Positions 18,099 to 26,377 of a DNA stretch of 64,000 nt are shown one piece after another (within the stretch, counting starts at the first letter, position 1; each line of letters begins with the position of its first letter). The stretch comes from an uncultured Dehalococcoidia bacterium. GTDB taxonomy: Bacteria; Chloroflexota; Dehalococcoidia; Lucifugimonadales; Lucifugimonadaceae. The stretch covers positions 2,318,277-2,382,276 of the forward strand of contig OX638325.1 in NCBI GenBank assembly GCA_951812795.1, in the 5' to 3' direction. The position numbers were made by a program, and so were the translations under genes. Below the pieces are notes generated by a model. It was not told the DNA's origin and did no database searches. It worked only from the letters and a program-made list of their open reading frames with translations.

Positions 18099-19184
18099 AT
18101 GAACAAGGTACAGGCGGTTATTTCGGCATCTAAGGGTGCGCCGGTTTCGTTGGAGACGATTTTGGTGCCGGATCCGGGTCCGGGCGAGGCGTTGATTCGG
18201 GTGCAGGCTAGCGGGGTTTGCCATACGGACCTGCATTACCGGGAGGGTGCGATCGGGGATGAATTTCCGTATTTCTTAGGTCATGAAGCGGCTGGTGTGG
18301 TGGAGAAGGTTGGAGATGATGTTGATAATGTGGCGGCGGGTGATTTCGTGATCATCGCTTGGCGGGCGCCTTGCAACTCGTGTAGGTCTTGTTTGCGGGG
18401 TCGGCCTTGGTACTGCTTCGATAGTCGGAACGCGACGCAGCAGATGACGTTGGAGGATGGGACGCCGTTGTCGCCGGCGTTGGGGATCGGTGCTTTTGCG
18501 GAGTTGACGCTGGTTGCTGCGGGTCAGGCGGTGAAGGTAAACCCGGCTGCTGATCCGAAGGCGGCAGGGTTGATTGGTTGTGGAATTATGGCTGGACTGG
18601 GTGCGGCGATCAATACTGGCGGCGTTTCGCGAGGCGACTCGGTTGCGGTGTTTGGTTGTGGTGGTGTCGGTGATGCGGCAATTGCCGGTTCGAAGCTGGC
18701 GGGCGCGCACACGATTATTGCGGTGGATATCGATGATCGGAAGTTAGCGTGGGCGAAGGGTTTCGGTGCGACGCACACGGTGAACTCTCGCGAGGTGGAT
18801 CCAGTGGAGGCGATCCAGAACATCACGGGCGGAAATGGTGCGGATGTTTGTGTCGAGGCGATTGGGTTGCCGCAGACGTATGAGCAGGCGTTCTTCGCGC
18901 GGGACCTTGCAGGGACGGTCGTGTTGGTGGGTGTGCCGAGTCCGGAGATGAAGATTACGCTGCCGATGATCGAGGTTTTCGGTCGCGGTGGAGTGTTGAA
19001 GTCGTCGTGGTATGGCGACTGCCTGCCGACGCGAGACTTTCCGATGTATATCGATCTCTACATGCAGGGTCGATTGGATTTGGATGGGTTCGTGAGCGAG
19101 TCGATCGGGATTGGGGACGTTGAGGAGGCGTTCCACAAGATGGAACGTGGCGAGGTGCTTCGGTCCGTGGTTGGTTTGAACTAG
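18099..19184 (+). CDS. Zn-dependent alcohol dehydrogenase, S-(hydroxymethyl)mycothiol dehydrogenase-like
   Basis: A 361-residue medium-chain dehydrogenase. Catalytic zinc ligands lie in [12 protein letters not shown] and GHEAAGVVE; structural zinc is bound by the Cys cluster in [15 protein letters not shown]; the NAD site is [13 protein letters not shown]. Long stretches ([35 protein letters not shown]) are those of MscR, the mycothiol-dependent formaldehyde dehydrogenase of Actinomycetota. Oxidation of a thiol-formaldehyde adduct is thus likely, but the thiol in this organism is unknown. ATG 18099 is preferred to an upstream frame start at 18066. No mycothiol gene is in the window. Confidence 0.85.
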   Translation: MNKVQAVISASKGAPVSLETILVPDPGPGEALIRVQASGVCHTDLHYREGAIGDEFPYFLGHEAAGVVEKVGDDVDNVAAGDFVIIAWRAPCNSCRSCLRGRPWYCFDSRNATQQMTLEDGTPLSPALGIGAFAELTLVAAGQAVKVNPAADPKAAGLIGCGIMAGLGAAINTGGVSRGDSVAVFGCGGVGDAAIAGSKLAGAHTIIAVDIDDRKLAWAKGFGATHTVNSREVDPVEAIQNITGGNGADVCVEAIGLPQTYEQAFFARDLAGTVVLVGVPSPEMKITLPMIEVFGRGGVLKSSWYGDCLPTRDFPMYIDLYMQGRLDLDGFVSESIGIGDVEEAFHKMERGEVLRSVVGLN

Positions 19185-19220
19185 GATGCGAAGGATGATG
19201 AATGATGGGAAGGATGTTGG

Positions 19221-19305
19221 CCCCCTTTGTCCTTCGGACATTTCCCCCGCGAGCGAGGGAACCCCGACCGCGCCGCCCCTCTGGATTCCCGCGTTCGCGG
19301 GAACG
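19221..19305. repeat. Palindromic repeat cluster
   Basis: TGTCCTTCGGACA hairpin (about 19228-19240) with C-rich flanks, then GCGAGCGAGGGAACCCCGACCG, then the ATTCCCGCGTTCGCGGGAA variant of the GGAATGACGG palindrome (about 19284-19303), ending 20 bases before the cupin start. Confidence 0.8.
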
Positions 19306-19322
19306 ACGATTTGGTTTCTGTG

Positions 19323-19739
19323 ATGTCAAAGAACGGTCACAAGCCTTGCGTTATCACGAAGGGCGGCGATCTGGAGGTTGAGATTGCCAGTGGAGCGATG
19401 ACTCGGCTGGCGGGTGTGTCGGAGGCTTTGTCGGGGTCGACTGGTATTCACCTGGCGATCGCGACGGTGCCGCCGGGTCGGTGTTCGACTGCGCACTATC
19501 ACGTGAATTGCGAGTCGGCGATCTATGTGGTTAGCGGCGAGGGGTTGTTTCTCCAAGGTGAGGAGTTGGAGGTTGAGGAGGCGATCGGACCGGGTGATTT
19601 CATCTATGTTCCGCCGGATTCGAATCATCAGCCGGTGAACACATCGGAAGAGGAAGAATTGGTTTTGATCGTGGCGCGGAATGCGTCGGTGGAGATTGTT
19701 GTGGATTTGGAGGGTGCGGGTCGGCAGGATTGTCGGTGA
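19323..19739 (+). CDS. Cupin-domain protein
   Basis: A 138-residue single-domain cupin. The metal-binding motifs are visible as the first box STAHYHVNCESAIYVVSGEG (His, His, Glu) and the second box DFIYVPPDSNHQPVN (His). Such proteins bind a metal and are isomerases, dioxygenases or ligand sensors; nothing here decides among them. ATG 19323 is chosen since upstream codons read through a repeat. The RDD gene starts three bases after the stop, so the two are probably cotranscribed. Confidence 0.85.
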   Translation: MSKNGHKPCVITKGGDLEVEIASGAMTRLAGVSEALSGSTGIHLAIATVPPGRCSTAHYHVNCESAIYVVSGEGLFLQGEELEVEEAIGPGDFIYVPPDSNHQPVNTSEEEELVLIVARNASVEIVVDLEGAGRQDCR

Positions 19740-19742
19740 GGG

Positions 19743-20384
19743 GTGTCTGAACGGGGGTTTTTGGTGGATTCTCGGGATTACGAGGTTGAGGCTGCTTCGG
19801 TTTGGAGGCGGTTGATGGCGGGTATTGTTGATTGGATAGTAGCGTTTGGAGTGGGGATTCTAGGTATCCCGTTTGTCCAATTGGTTTGGGCCCTGAGCGA
19901 CCGTGGTTCTTTTCTCGGGAATCTTTTCGGCGGGGTCACTGTTTGGTCGATTCCAGGATTGTTGCTGGCCGCGATGGTGACTCATGTGGCGTTCGGGTTG
20001 CTGATGTGGTCGAAAGGGAGCACACCGGGGCATGGGTTGATGGGTTTGCGGGTTCTGAAGCCTAACGAGACGAGGATTTCCTGTCGGCGCTCTTTGGCGC
20101 GGCAGATCGTTGGTAGCCCACTGACTTTTGCCTACCTGTTGCCTTTGTCGGTATTGATGGTTGCGTGGATTGTCATTGCTCAAAGAGCAACCGCAGCGGA
20201 CTCGTTGCTTTGGATTTGGGAACCGGTGAAATCCGTTACGCAGCACTGGTGGGCTTGGGGCTTCGTGGTTTGTTTGGTTCTGATAGTAGTGAATCACGTT
20301 CTGATGATTTGGGATGCCAAGGGTCGAGGTTGGCATGATCGATTGGTGGGAGCGGTGGTGGCTAGGGATCGGGGTGTCGACTGA
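19743..20384 (+). CDS. RDD-family membrane protein, copy 1
   Basis: A 213-residue protein with four hydrophobic segments. RDD marks are SVWRRLMAGIVDW, with Arg and Asp in the first helix, KGSTPGHGLMGLRVL, and KGRGWHDRLVGAVV near the end. The family's roles are varied and include ion transport. GTG 19743 follows the cupin stop. A related copy follows 97 bases downstream, so this looks like a tandem duplication that has diverged. Confidence 0.85.
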   Translation: MSERGFLVDSRDYEVEAASVWRRLMAGIVDWIVAFGVGILGIPFVQLVWALSDRGSFLGNLFGGVTVWSIPGLLLAAMVTHVAFGLLMWSKGSTPGHGLMGLRVLKPNETRISCRRSLARQIVGSPLTFAYLLPLSVLMVAWIVIAQRATAADSLLWIWEPVKSVTQHWWAWGFVVCLVLIVVNHVLMIWDAKGRGWHDRLVGAVVARDRGVD

Positions 20385-20481
20385 ACCGCAAATTACGTTG
20401 ATTGTGCCGTTGGGGTTCCGCTTCCCGGGCATACCGCGCTTGTGGAGGTCGTGGTGTACGTTGAAGGTAGGGGGCTGAACA

Positions 20482-21207
20482 ATGTTGAGCACGCAAGCAG
20501 ATGAAATCGCCAATTCGTTGGCAGCGCGTCCGAGGGTTGAAGTTGTTTCGGTTTGGAGGCGGTTGATGGCGGGAGTTGTTGATTGGTTGGTGGTGTTGGC
20601 TTGGGGTGCAGGTTTAGGGACGTTGGCCGCGATATTATTCGGACTGCTGAATGTGTCTTCCTTTGGATTGAATTTCGTGCTGGGATCCATCTTCTTGGGT
20701 TTTCCGATGGCATGCGTGGTAGTGATTTGGAAAGAGGTGTCAATAGCGTCTAGGATTTCGTCGAAGGGGGACACGTTCGGGCACCGACTGTTCGGGATGC
20801 GGATAGAGGCCATAAGCGGGAACAGAATCGGTCGCCGCCGTGCTGTGGTCAGGCAGTTCTTGGGCAGCCCGTTGCTGTCGGTGTATTTCTTATCTATGAT
20901 CCCGCTGATTCTGTGGATTCCCGTCGCGATACTTATTGATCTGGTCAGTGGATATCAGATCGGTGTAATCGGAGACGCATTGGTGACGAGTTGGATGATT
21001 TGGGGATTGGTCGTCTCGTCAGTTCTAACGATCGCGAACCATGTTTGGATGGGGTTTGATGCTGAGGGTCGAGGTTGGCATGATTGGATTGCTGGGACAG
21101 TGGTGGTTAGTGCCAGCGTCGCCCGTCCGCCCCGAGCATCCGCTGCGGTCTCGCTTCGCTCGTCCGCGTCCCCTTCGCGGAGCGAAGGGGAGGAATATTC
21201 CCCCTGA
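20482..21207 (+). CDS. RDD-family membrane protein, copy 2, with repeat-derived tail
   Basis: A 241-residue paralog of the preceding gene, sharing VSVWRRLMAGVVDWLVVL and EGRGWHDWIAGTVVV. After that motif, where copy 1 ends within nine residues, this frame runs on for about 30 residues through a palindromic repeat (21125-21205) and reads RPPRASAAV and SPSRSEGEEYSP. The native stop was therefore probably lost when the repeat arrived. Confidence 0.83.
   Translation: MLSTQADEIANSLAARPRVEVVSVWRRLMAGVVDWLVVLAWGAGLGTLAAILFGLLNVSSFGLNFVLGSIFLGFPMACVVVIWKEVSIASRISSKGDTFGHRLFGMRIEAISGNRIGRRRAVVRQFLGSPLLSVYFLSMIPLILWIPVAILIDLVSGYQIGVIGDALVTSWMIWGLVVSSVLTIANHVWMGFDAEGRGWHDWIAGTVVVSASVARPPRASAAVSLRSSASPSRSEGEEYSP
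21168..21194. repeat. CCCCTTCGCGGAGCGAAGGGG hairpin in the end of an RDD gene
   Basis: A copy of the hairpin seen at about 10259-10280 and 15220-15241, with the same GGAGG flank. It supplies the last codons of RDD copy 2. Confidence 0.8.
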
Positions 21208-21314
21208 TCATCCACCTCATGTCAGGGGAATGGTTGCCGGGTTCAGTGTTGTTGGGATAGTCTGTGCTCATGTTTGTGATGACCATGTTGGTAGAGGAAA
21301 GGGGGAAATGAACG

Positions 21315-22457
21315 ATGATTGAATGGCTTGGGGTTGGTCATCTTTTCGAGCTTGAGGGGATGGAGGTTGTTGCGGGGTTTTTGACGCCTTTGGGGGTGTT
21401 TGTGGTGTTTTTTGTGGCTCATGCGGTTTTGCCGGCGATTCGGGTTCCGGGTTATGTGATTGATCCGAAGACGGGGGAGCCTCGGAATTATCGGTTGAAT
21501 GGGATTTTGGTGTATGTGATTGCGCTGGCGGTTTGGTGGTTCGAGTTGACGGGGATGCCGCGGGAGTGGTTTTATGAGTCGTCGATCTATGCGTTTGTCG
21601 GAGGGACCGTCTTTACGTTGATCTTTTCGATGATTGCGGTGTTCAGTCAGCCGCGAGGCGAGAACGAAAAGAACTGGTTCACGGCTCTTTGGGATGGCCG
21701 GGTGCGGGAGATTTCGATGTTCGGGGAGCGTGTCGATCTGAAGATGTGGTTTTACATCGTGGGCGGGACGATGCTGTCGCTGAATGCGTTATCGGGTGCT
21801 TGGTACAACTACGAGGAGTTTGGCGACGATTTCAATCCGGGTGTTTGGATGTTTGCGATATTCATGACGATTTATGTGGTTGACTACTACATCTTCGAGC
21901 GGGTGCAGCTTTATACCTATGACGTGATTCACGAGAACTTGGGGTTCAAGATGTTCTGGGGCGGGATGATGGTGTTTGGTTGGCTGTTTATTCTGCCGCT
22001 TTGGGGGATGGCAGCACATCCGAATCCGGGGTTTTCGCCGTTGTGGTCGAACGTCCTGATCGTCGGGACGGCGGTGATGTACGTGACGGGTTGGGTGATA
22101 TCGCGTGGGGCAAATATGCAGAAGTATGTGTTTAAGCGATGGCCGGAGCGGAAATTCTTGGGGATCATCGAGCCGAAGTACATTCAGGCGGGTGACCGGA
22201 AGATTCTTTACAGCGGGATGTGGGGGTTGGCGCGTCACCTCAACTATCTGGGCGAGGGTTTTTACTCGTTGGCTGGGGCTTTGGCGTTTGGGTATTTCTT
22301 GAATCCGTGGGCTTGGATCTACTTCGTATACGTGCTCGTTCTGTTCAGTTGGCGACAGCGGGATGATGATCGGTTGTGTGCGGAGAAATATGGCGAAGAG
22401 AAATGGGCGGAGTACCAGGAGAAGGTGAAGTATCGGATTGTTCCGGGGATTTATTGA
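21315..22457 (+). CDS. ERG4/ERG24-family membrane reductase, copy 1
   Basis: A 380-residue protein with about eight membrane helices, related to eukaryotic sterol C14, C7 and C24(28) reductases, which reduce double bonds with NADPH. The family signature appears as ILYSGMWGLARHLNYLGEG (near 295-315), and the end RQRDDDRLCAEKYGEEKWAE ... YRIVPGIY is the classic C-terminus. The natural substrate is unknown; a sterol, hopanoid or other isoprenoid double bond is possible. ATG 21315 has AGGGGGA upstream. The next gene is a paralog. Confidence 0.85.
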   Translation: MIEWLGVGHLFELEGMEVVAGFLTPLGVFVVFFVAHAVLPAIRVPGYVIDPKTGEPRNYRLNGILVYVIALAVWWFELTGMPREWFYESSIYAFVGGTVFTLIFSMIAVFSQPRGENEKNWFTALWDGRVREISMFGERVDLKMWFYIVGGTMLSLNALSGAWYNYEEFGDDFNPGVWMFAIFMTIYVVDYYIFERVQLYTYDVIHENLGFKMFWGGMMVFGWLFILPLWGMAAHPNPGFSPLWSNVLIVGTAVMYVTGWVISRGANMQKYVFKRWPERKFLGIIEPKYIQAGDRKILYSGMWGLARHLNYLGEGFYSLAGALAFGYFLNPWAWIYFVYVLVLFSWRQRDDDRLCAEKYGEEKWAEYQEKVKYRIVPGIY

Positions 22458-22532
22458 AGCGTGTGGTTAATGGCGTATTCTTTTGGAATGTCTAGGACAA
22501 ATGGCCACGTTGTTGGATAGAGGAATTGAGCA

Positions 22533-23684
22533 GTGTTTGAATGGCTTGGGATCAGCCACCTTATTGAGCTATCGGGGACGGAGTGGATTGTGGGGTTCTT
22601 CACTCCGTTGGCGGTGTTCGTCGCGTTTTATGTGGCGCAGTTTGTGTTGCCGGCGCGGCGTGTTCCGGGGTATGTGAAAGATGCGGCGACCGGTGAGCCT
22701 CGGAGTTATCGGCTCAATGGGATATTGGTGTTTGCTTTGATGTTGGCACTGTGGGCTGTCGCCCCGTTTGGGTTCGAGCGTGACTGGTTCTACAGGTCGA
22801 CAATCCCGGCGGTGATTGGCGGGACTTTCTTCAGCGGGGTGATCGCGACCTGGGCGTTTCTGAGTCGGTCTGCAAGGTCCGAAAAGGGGCATGAGACTAA
22901 CTGGTTTGTCGCTTGGTGGCACGGTCGGGCGATGGAGCACTGGTTGTTCGGCGATCGCGTCGATTTGAAGATGTATCTGTATGTGGTTGGTGGGACGATG
23001 CTGACACTGAATGCGCTTTCGGGTGCGTGGTACCACTACGAACTCTTCGGTGATGACGCCAACCCGGGGATTTACGTCTATGCCGGCTTCTTCACGTTCT
23101 ACATCTTTGACTATTTCGTTTTCGAGCGGGTACAGCTATACACCTATGACTTGATCCACGAGAATCTTGGCTTCAAGTTGATTTGGGGAGGACTGTTGAT
23201 CTACGGGTGGCTCTACATTCTGCCGATGTGGGGGATGGCGGTGCATCCTGATCCTGGGTTCTCGTCTACGTTCACCAATATCTGGTTGGCTGCGATGGTG
23301 GTGTTGTTCTTGTTCGGATGGAGTATCTCACGTGGCGGTAACTTGCAGAAGTATTGGTTCAAGCGGTGGCCCGATCGAAAGTTCCTGGGGTTAATTGAGC
23401 AGAGATACATCGAGGCTGGCGACCGGAAGATTCTGTATAGCGGTTTTTGGGGCGCGGCTCGTCATTTCAACTACATGGGCGAAGGGTTTCTCGCTTTGTC
23501 CGTTGCGTTGGTTTTCATGCAACCCGCCAATTTTTGGGCTTGGACGTACATGATCTTCATCGTGTCGCTATTCACCTGGCGGCAGTTTCAGGATGATGCT
23601 GTTTGTGAAGAGAAGTACGGTGCGGAGAAGTGGACGGAGTATAAGGCTCGGGTTAAGTACCGGTTGTTTCCGGGGATTTATTGA
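22533..23684 (+). CDS. ERG4/ERG24-family membrane reductase, copy 2
   Basis: A 383-residue paralog of the preceding gene, alike along its whole length (for instance SGFWGAARHFNYMGEG, FERVQLYTYDLIHENLGFK, YRLFPGIY). The two start the same way (FEWLGISHL here, IEWLGVGHL in copy 1). GTG 22533 is taken as start because of that match. The tandem pair may act on two double bonds of one substrate or on two substrates. The 75-base gap suggests one transcript. Confidence 0.85.
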   Translation: MFEWLGISHLIELSGTEWIVGFFTPLAVFVAFYVAQFVLPARRVPGYVKDAATGEPRSYRLNGILVFALMLALWAVAPFGFERDWFYRSTIPAVIGGTFFSGVIATWAFLSRSARSEKGHETNWFVAWWHGRAMEHWLFGDRVDLKMYLYVVGGTMLTLNALSGAWYHYELFGDDANPGIYVYAGFFTFYIFDYFVFERVQLYTYDLIHENLGFKLIWGGLLIYGWLYILPMWGMAVHPDPGFSSTFTNIWLAAMVVLFLFGWSISRGGNLQKYWFKRWPDRKFLGLIEQRYIEAGDRKILYSGFWGAARHFNYMGEGFLALSVALVFMQPANFWAWTYMIFIVSLFTWRQFQDDAVCEEKYGAEKWTEYKARVKYRLFPGIY

Positions 23685-23703
23685 GGAGACGTAGAGCTCC
23701 GTC

Positions 23704-23723
23704 ATTCCGGCGAAAGCCGGAAT
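23704..23723. repeat. ATTCCGGC palindrome after reductase pair
   Basis: One copy of the 20-base palindrome with its CCAGAGGGG flank, in the opposite orientation to those at 24121-24570. It could act as a terminator-like hairpin after the reductase genes. Confidence 0.8.
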
Positions 23724-23778
23724 CCAGAGGGGATCGGGGTCGGGGTTTGGAGCATGTGGGAAAATGGTTACCGGTCTC

Positions 23779-24066
23779 ATGCGATCAAGCTACGTTTACA
23801 TACTGGCATCTAAGCGCAACGGCACTCTGTATGTCGGCGTAACTTCGGATTTGGTACAACGAATTTGGGAACACAAAAACGACGCAATTGACGGGTTTAC
23901 CAAGCGGTACCGTGTTCACAATCTGGTTTGGTACGAGGAACATGGATCGATCGAAGACGCAATCCAGCGCGAGAAGAGCGTCAAAGAGTGGAAACGCGCT
24001 TGGAAGATTCAAATGATCGAGCGATCAAATCCTTTGTGGCAAGATCTCTACCCAGGGATTATCTGA
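23779..24066 (+). CDS. GIY-YIG nuclease-domain protein
   Basis: A 95-residue stand-alone GIY-YIG protein: YVYILASKRNGTLYVGVTSD holds the two motif strands, followed by Arg in LVQRIWEHK and Glu in AIQREKSVKEWKR. Stand-alone members of this kind are common and mostly uncharacterised. ATG 23779 gives the normal family start. It lies between repeat DNA on both sides, which is frequent for this family and may mean that it moves with, or acts on, the repeats. Confidence 0.87.
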   Translation: MRSSYVYILASKRNGTLYVGVTSDLVQRIWEHKNDAIDGFTKRYRVHNLVWYEEHGSIEDAIQREKSVKEWKRAWKIQMIERSNPLWQDLYPGII

Positions 24067-24120
24067 AGTTAGGTTGTCGGCGCGGAACCGTTGCGCAATC
24101 GACCGCCACCCGACCCCATC

Positions 24121-24570
24121 CCTCTGGATTCCGGCTTTCGCCGGAATGACGGAGGCTAGCGTGAATGACGGATGCTGGTGGTAGTGACGGTTCTGATGGG
24201 ATGCGAGCGTTGACGTTGTTGCATTAGCGCGCCGACGCCCTTGCCCATCCCCTCTGGATTCCGGCTTTCGCCGGAATGACGGAGGCTAGCGTGAATGACG
24301 GATGCTGGTGGTAGTGACAGTTCTGATGGGATGCGAGCGTTGACGTTGTTGCATTAGCGCGCCGACGCCCTTGCCCGTCCCCTCTGGATTCCGGCTTTCG
24401 CCGGAATGACGGAGGCTGAGCGGGGACGACGGTTCTGATGGGATGCGAGTGTTGACCCAGTTGTCTTGCGCGCCGACGCCCGGCCCTGTCCCCTCTGGAT
24501 TCCGGCTTTCGCCGGAATGACGGACGCTGGCGGGAATGACGGACGCTGGCGGGAATGACGGTGCTTGAGC
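24121..24570. repeat. Tandem array of 130-bp units with ATTCCGGC palindromes
   Basis: CCTCTGGATTCCGGCTTTCG recurs at 24121, 24251, 24381 and 24492: two exact 130-base steps and one of 111. Each unit holds one palindrome, GGAATGACGGAGGCT, and a TTCTGATGGGATGCGAG segment. The first two units are almost identical; the third has lost about 20 bases. The end decays into a 20-base repeat (GACGGACGCTGGCGGGAAT). The stretch 24067-24584 has no gene. Confidence 0.92.
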
Positions 24571-24584
24571 GGGAACGGCGAGAT

Positions 24585-25856
24585 TCAGTGAGTATGACTC
24601 GTCGACGTTTCGGGTTCTAGGGCTTCAAGGTCGGAGGTTTCGCGGGTTACTTTGACGGATCTTAGGACTAGGAGTCCGGCTACTAGGAATATTGCCAGGT
24701 TTGCCAGGGCTATGCGGTAGGCGAGTTCTCCGGTTTCGGATAGGGCCCAGATTGTTAGGCCCCAGAGGGCGGGGCCGATGACGGCGGAGAGGCGTCCGGA
24801 CATTTGGAAGAGTCCGAAGAATTCGCCGATTTGGCCGTTTGGTGAGAGGTAGGTGAGGAGTACGCGGTCGGAGATCTGCGGTGCGGCCCAGAAAAATCCC
24901 ATGGTTACGGCGACGGCCCAGAATGCCCATGTGGTGTCGGCGAGGACGGCGGCGATGGCGAGAGCGGTCCATCCGGAGAGGGCGATTATGAGGACGCGTT
25001 TTGGTCCGTATCGTGAGACGAGGAATCCGGTGGCCCATGATGCGAAAATCGCGATGACGACGACGCCGATGATCATCGATTGTGCTTCGGTGTCTTCAAA
25101 GCCGCCGACGTTGATGAGGTAGAGGACGTAGAAGGATGTGACGGTGTTTATGGCTTCCATGTACATGAAGCGTCCGATTAGGAATCGGAAGAGGTTGCTG
25201 TGTTGTCGGGCTCGTTTGAAGGTTTGGTAGAGCTGTTTATAGGAGGTCTGGAAGAGGGTTTTGTCGACGCGTCCGCGGGCGCCGGGTTCTTTAACGATCA
25301 GGATCAGGGGCAATGCGAAGAGGATGAATAGGCCGGCGGTTGGAAGGAATGCGGCTTGATTTCCTTGGGCGTCGACGATGGGTCGCATGATGACGAATGC
25401 GGCGATGAGGCCGATGTATCCGGCGCCGACGCCGATGCCCGAGACGATGCCGCGTTTGCTTTCGTCGCTGACGTTGATGATGAGTGAGTTGTAGAAAATG
25501 AGCCCGGTCTGGTAGAGGAAGTTTGCGGCGATGAAGAATAGTAGTCCGGTGGTTAGTCCGCCGACGGCTCCGATGAGAGCGGTGAAGACGGCGCATGAGA
25601 CTACGCTGAGGGCGAGGAGGGGGACGCGGCGATTCAGGCGGTCGGAGAGGGTTCCGAGGAAGGGTCCGGTGAGGGCGACGATGAGCATGGAGGCAGACAG
25701 AGCGAGGCCGATGTGGGTGTCGGTCCCGCCTTTGTCGTCAGTTACCCAGAGAGGGAAGTAGAAGGTCAGGATCGAGGCGGAGAAGATGGTGTCGGAGAAA
25801 TCGTAAAGGGCCCACGAGCCGGTGGATAGGAGGGCGCGGGGTTTGGAGGATGGCAT
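24585..25856 (-). CDS. MFS transporter, UMF1/Atg22-like
   Basis: A 423-residue permease with about twelve membrane helices. The opening LLSTGSWALYDFSDTIFSAS resembles the UMF1 subfamily, and GTLSDRLNRRVPLL is the loop 2-3 motif of the major facilitator superfamily. The solute is unknown. ATG 25856 is chosen at the start of family similarity. A decayed copy of its first third lies at 40740-41087. Confidence 0.9.
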   Translation of the reverse strand: MPSSKPRALLSTGSWALYDFSDTIFSASILTFYFPLWVTDDKGGTDTHIGLALSASMLIVALTGPFLGTLSDRLNRRVPLLALSVVSCAVFTALIGAVGGLTTGLLFFIAANFLYQTGLIFYNSLIINVSDESKRGIVSGIGVGAGYIGLIAAFVIMRPIVDAQGNQAAFLPTAGLFILFALPLILIVKEPGARGRVDKTLFQTSYKQLYQTFKRARQHSNLFRFLIGRFMYMEAINTVTSFYVLYLINVGGFEDTEAQSMIIGVVVIAIFASWATGFLVSRYGPKRVLIIALSGWTALAIAAVLADTTWAFWAVAVTMGFFWAAPQISDRVLLTYLSPNGQIGEFFGLFQMSGRLSAVIGPALWGLTIWALSETGELAYRIALANLAIFLVAGLLVLRSVKVTRETSDLEALEPETSTSHTH

Positions 25857-26377
25857 GGGGCACAGGTTACATCGGTCAAAGCGATGAGAGGAACAAAAAC
25901 GTTTGGTTAGTGTCGGGAGATCGTGCCTCAGGTTCTCGACTTGGTCGATTAATCTGCACGGGCGGTCATGACGAGCCTCCACTCGGTGGCGTAAATCGGA
26001 GTCATCTGCGACCAAGGATCGACCAGCGACAGAGACCTTGTAACTGAAATGTCCTTTTAACGTGTTTATTGTTATTGATTCCGAGGAATTCGGTTGATTT
26101 AAGATGTCTTAATGATCTGGCGGACAACCGTCTATTGGCTCACTGGTTTGGAGATATTTTCAACGGATATGCAGGCTTGTTATCGTCAGAAGTTTGGTCT
26201 TGGATTTTTCGAGATGGCGATGTGGTGTCGACCTGCTCCGTCAACTTTCGGGGCAGCTGGATCGGACCGATGCGGTGGGGCGTTGAGCGTATGTTGGCGC
26301 TCGATTGTGCGAGAAACACGGAACCGACCAAGGGTCGAAGTTAGCGGTTCTGCCGGTTGTTCGGGGACTCTAGAGTG
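25857..26377. other. Gap between MFS gene and giant surface-protein gene
   Basis: A 521-base divergent gap that must hold promoters for both neighbours. No gene is convincing. An inverted repeat TTAAGA-TG-TCTTAA lies at 26099-26112 and is a possible regulator site. The region is more AT-rich than its surroundings around 26041-26115, but no clear -35/-10 pair was found. Confidence 0.4.

Noticed and set aside
24121-24570. CRISPR array
   Set aside because: Units of 130 bases with nearly identical spacers, and no cas genes; it is a tandem duplication of a palindromic element.
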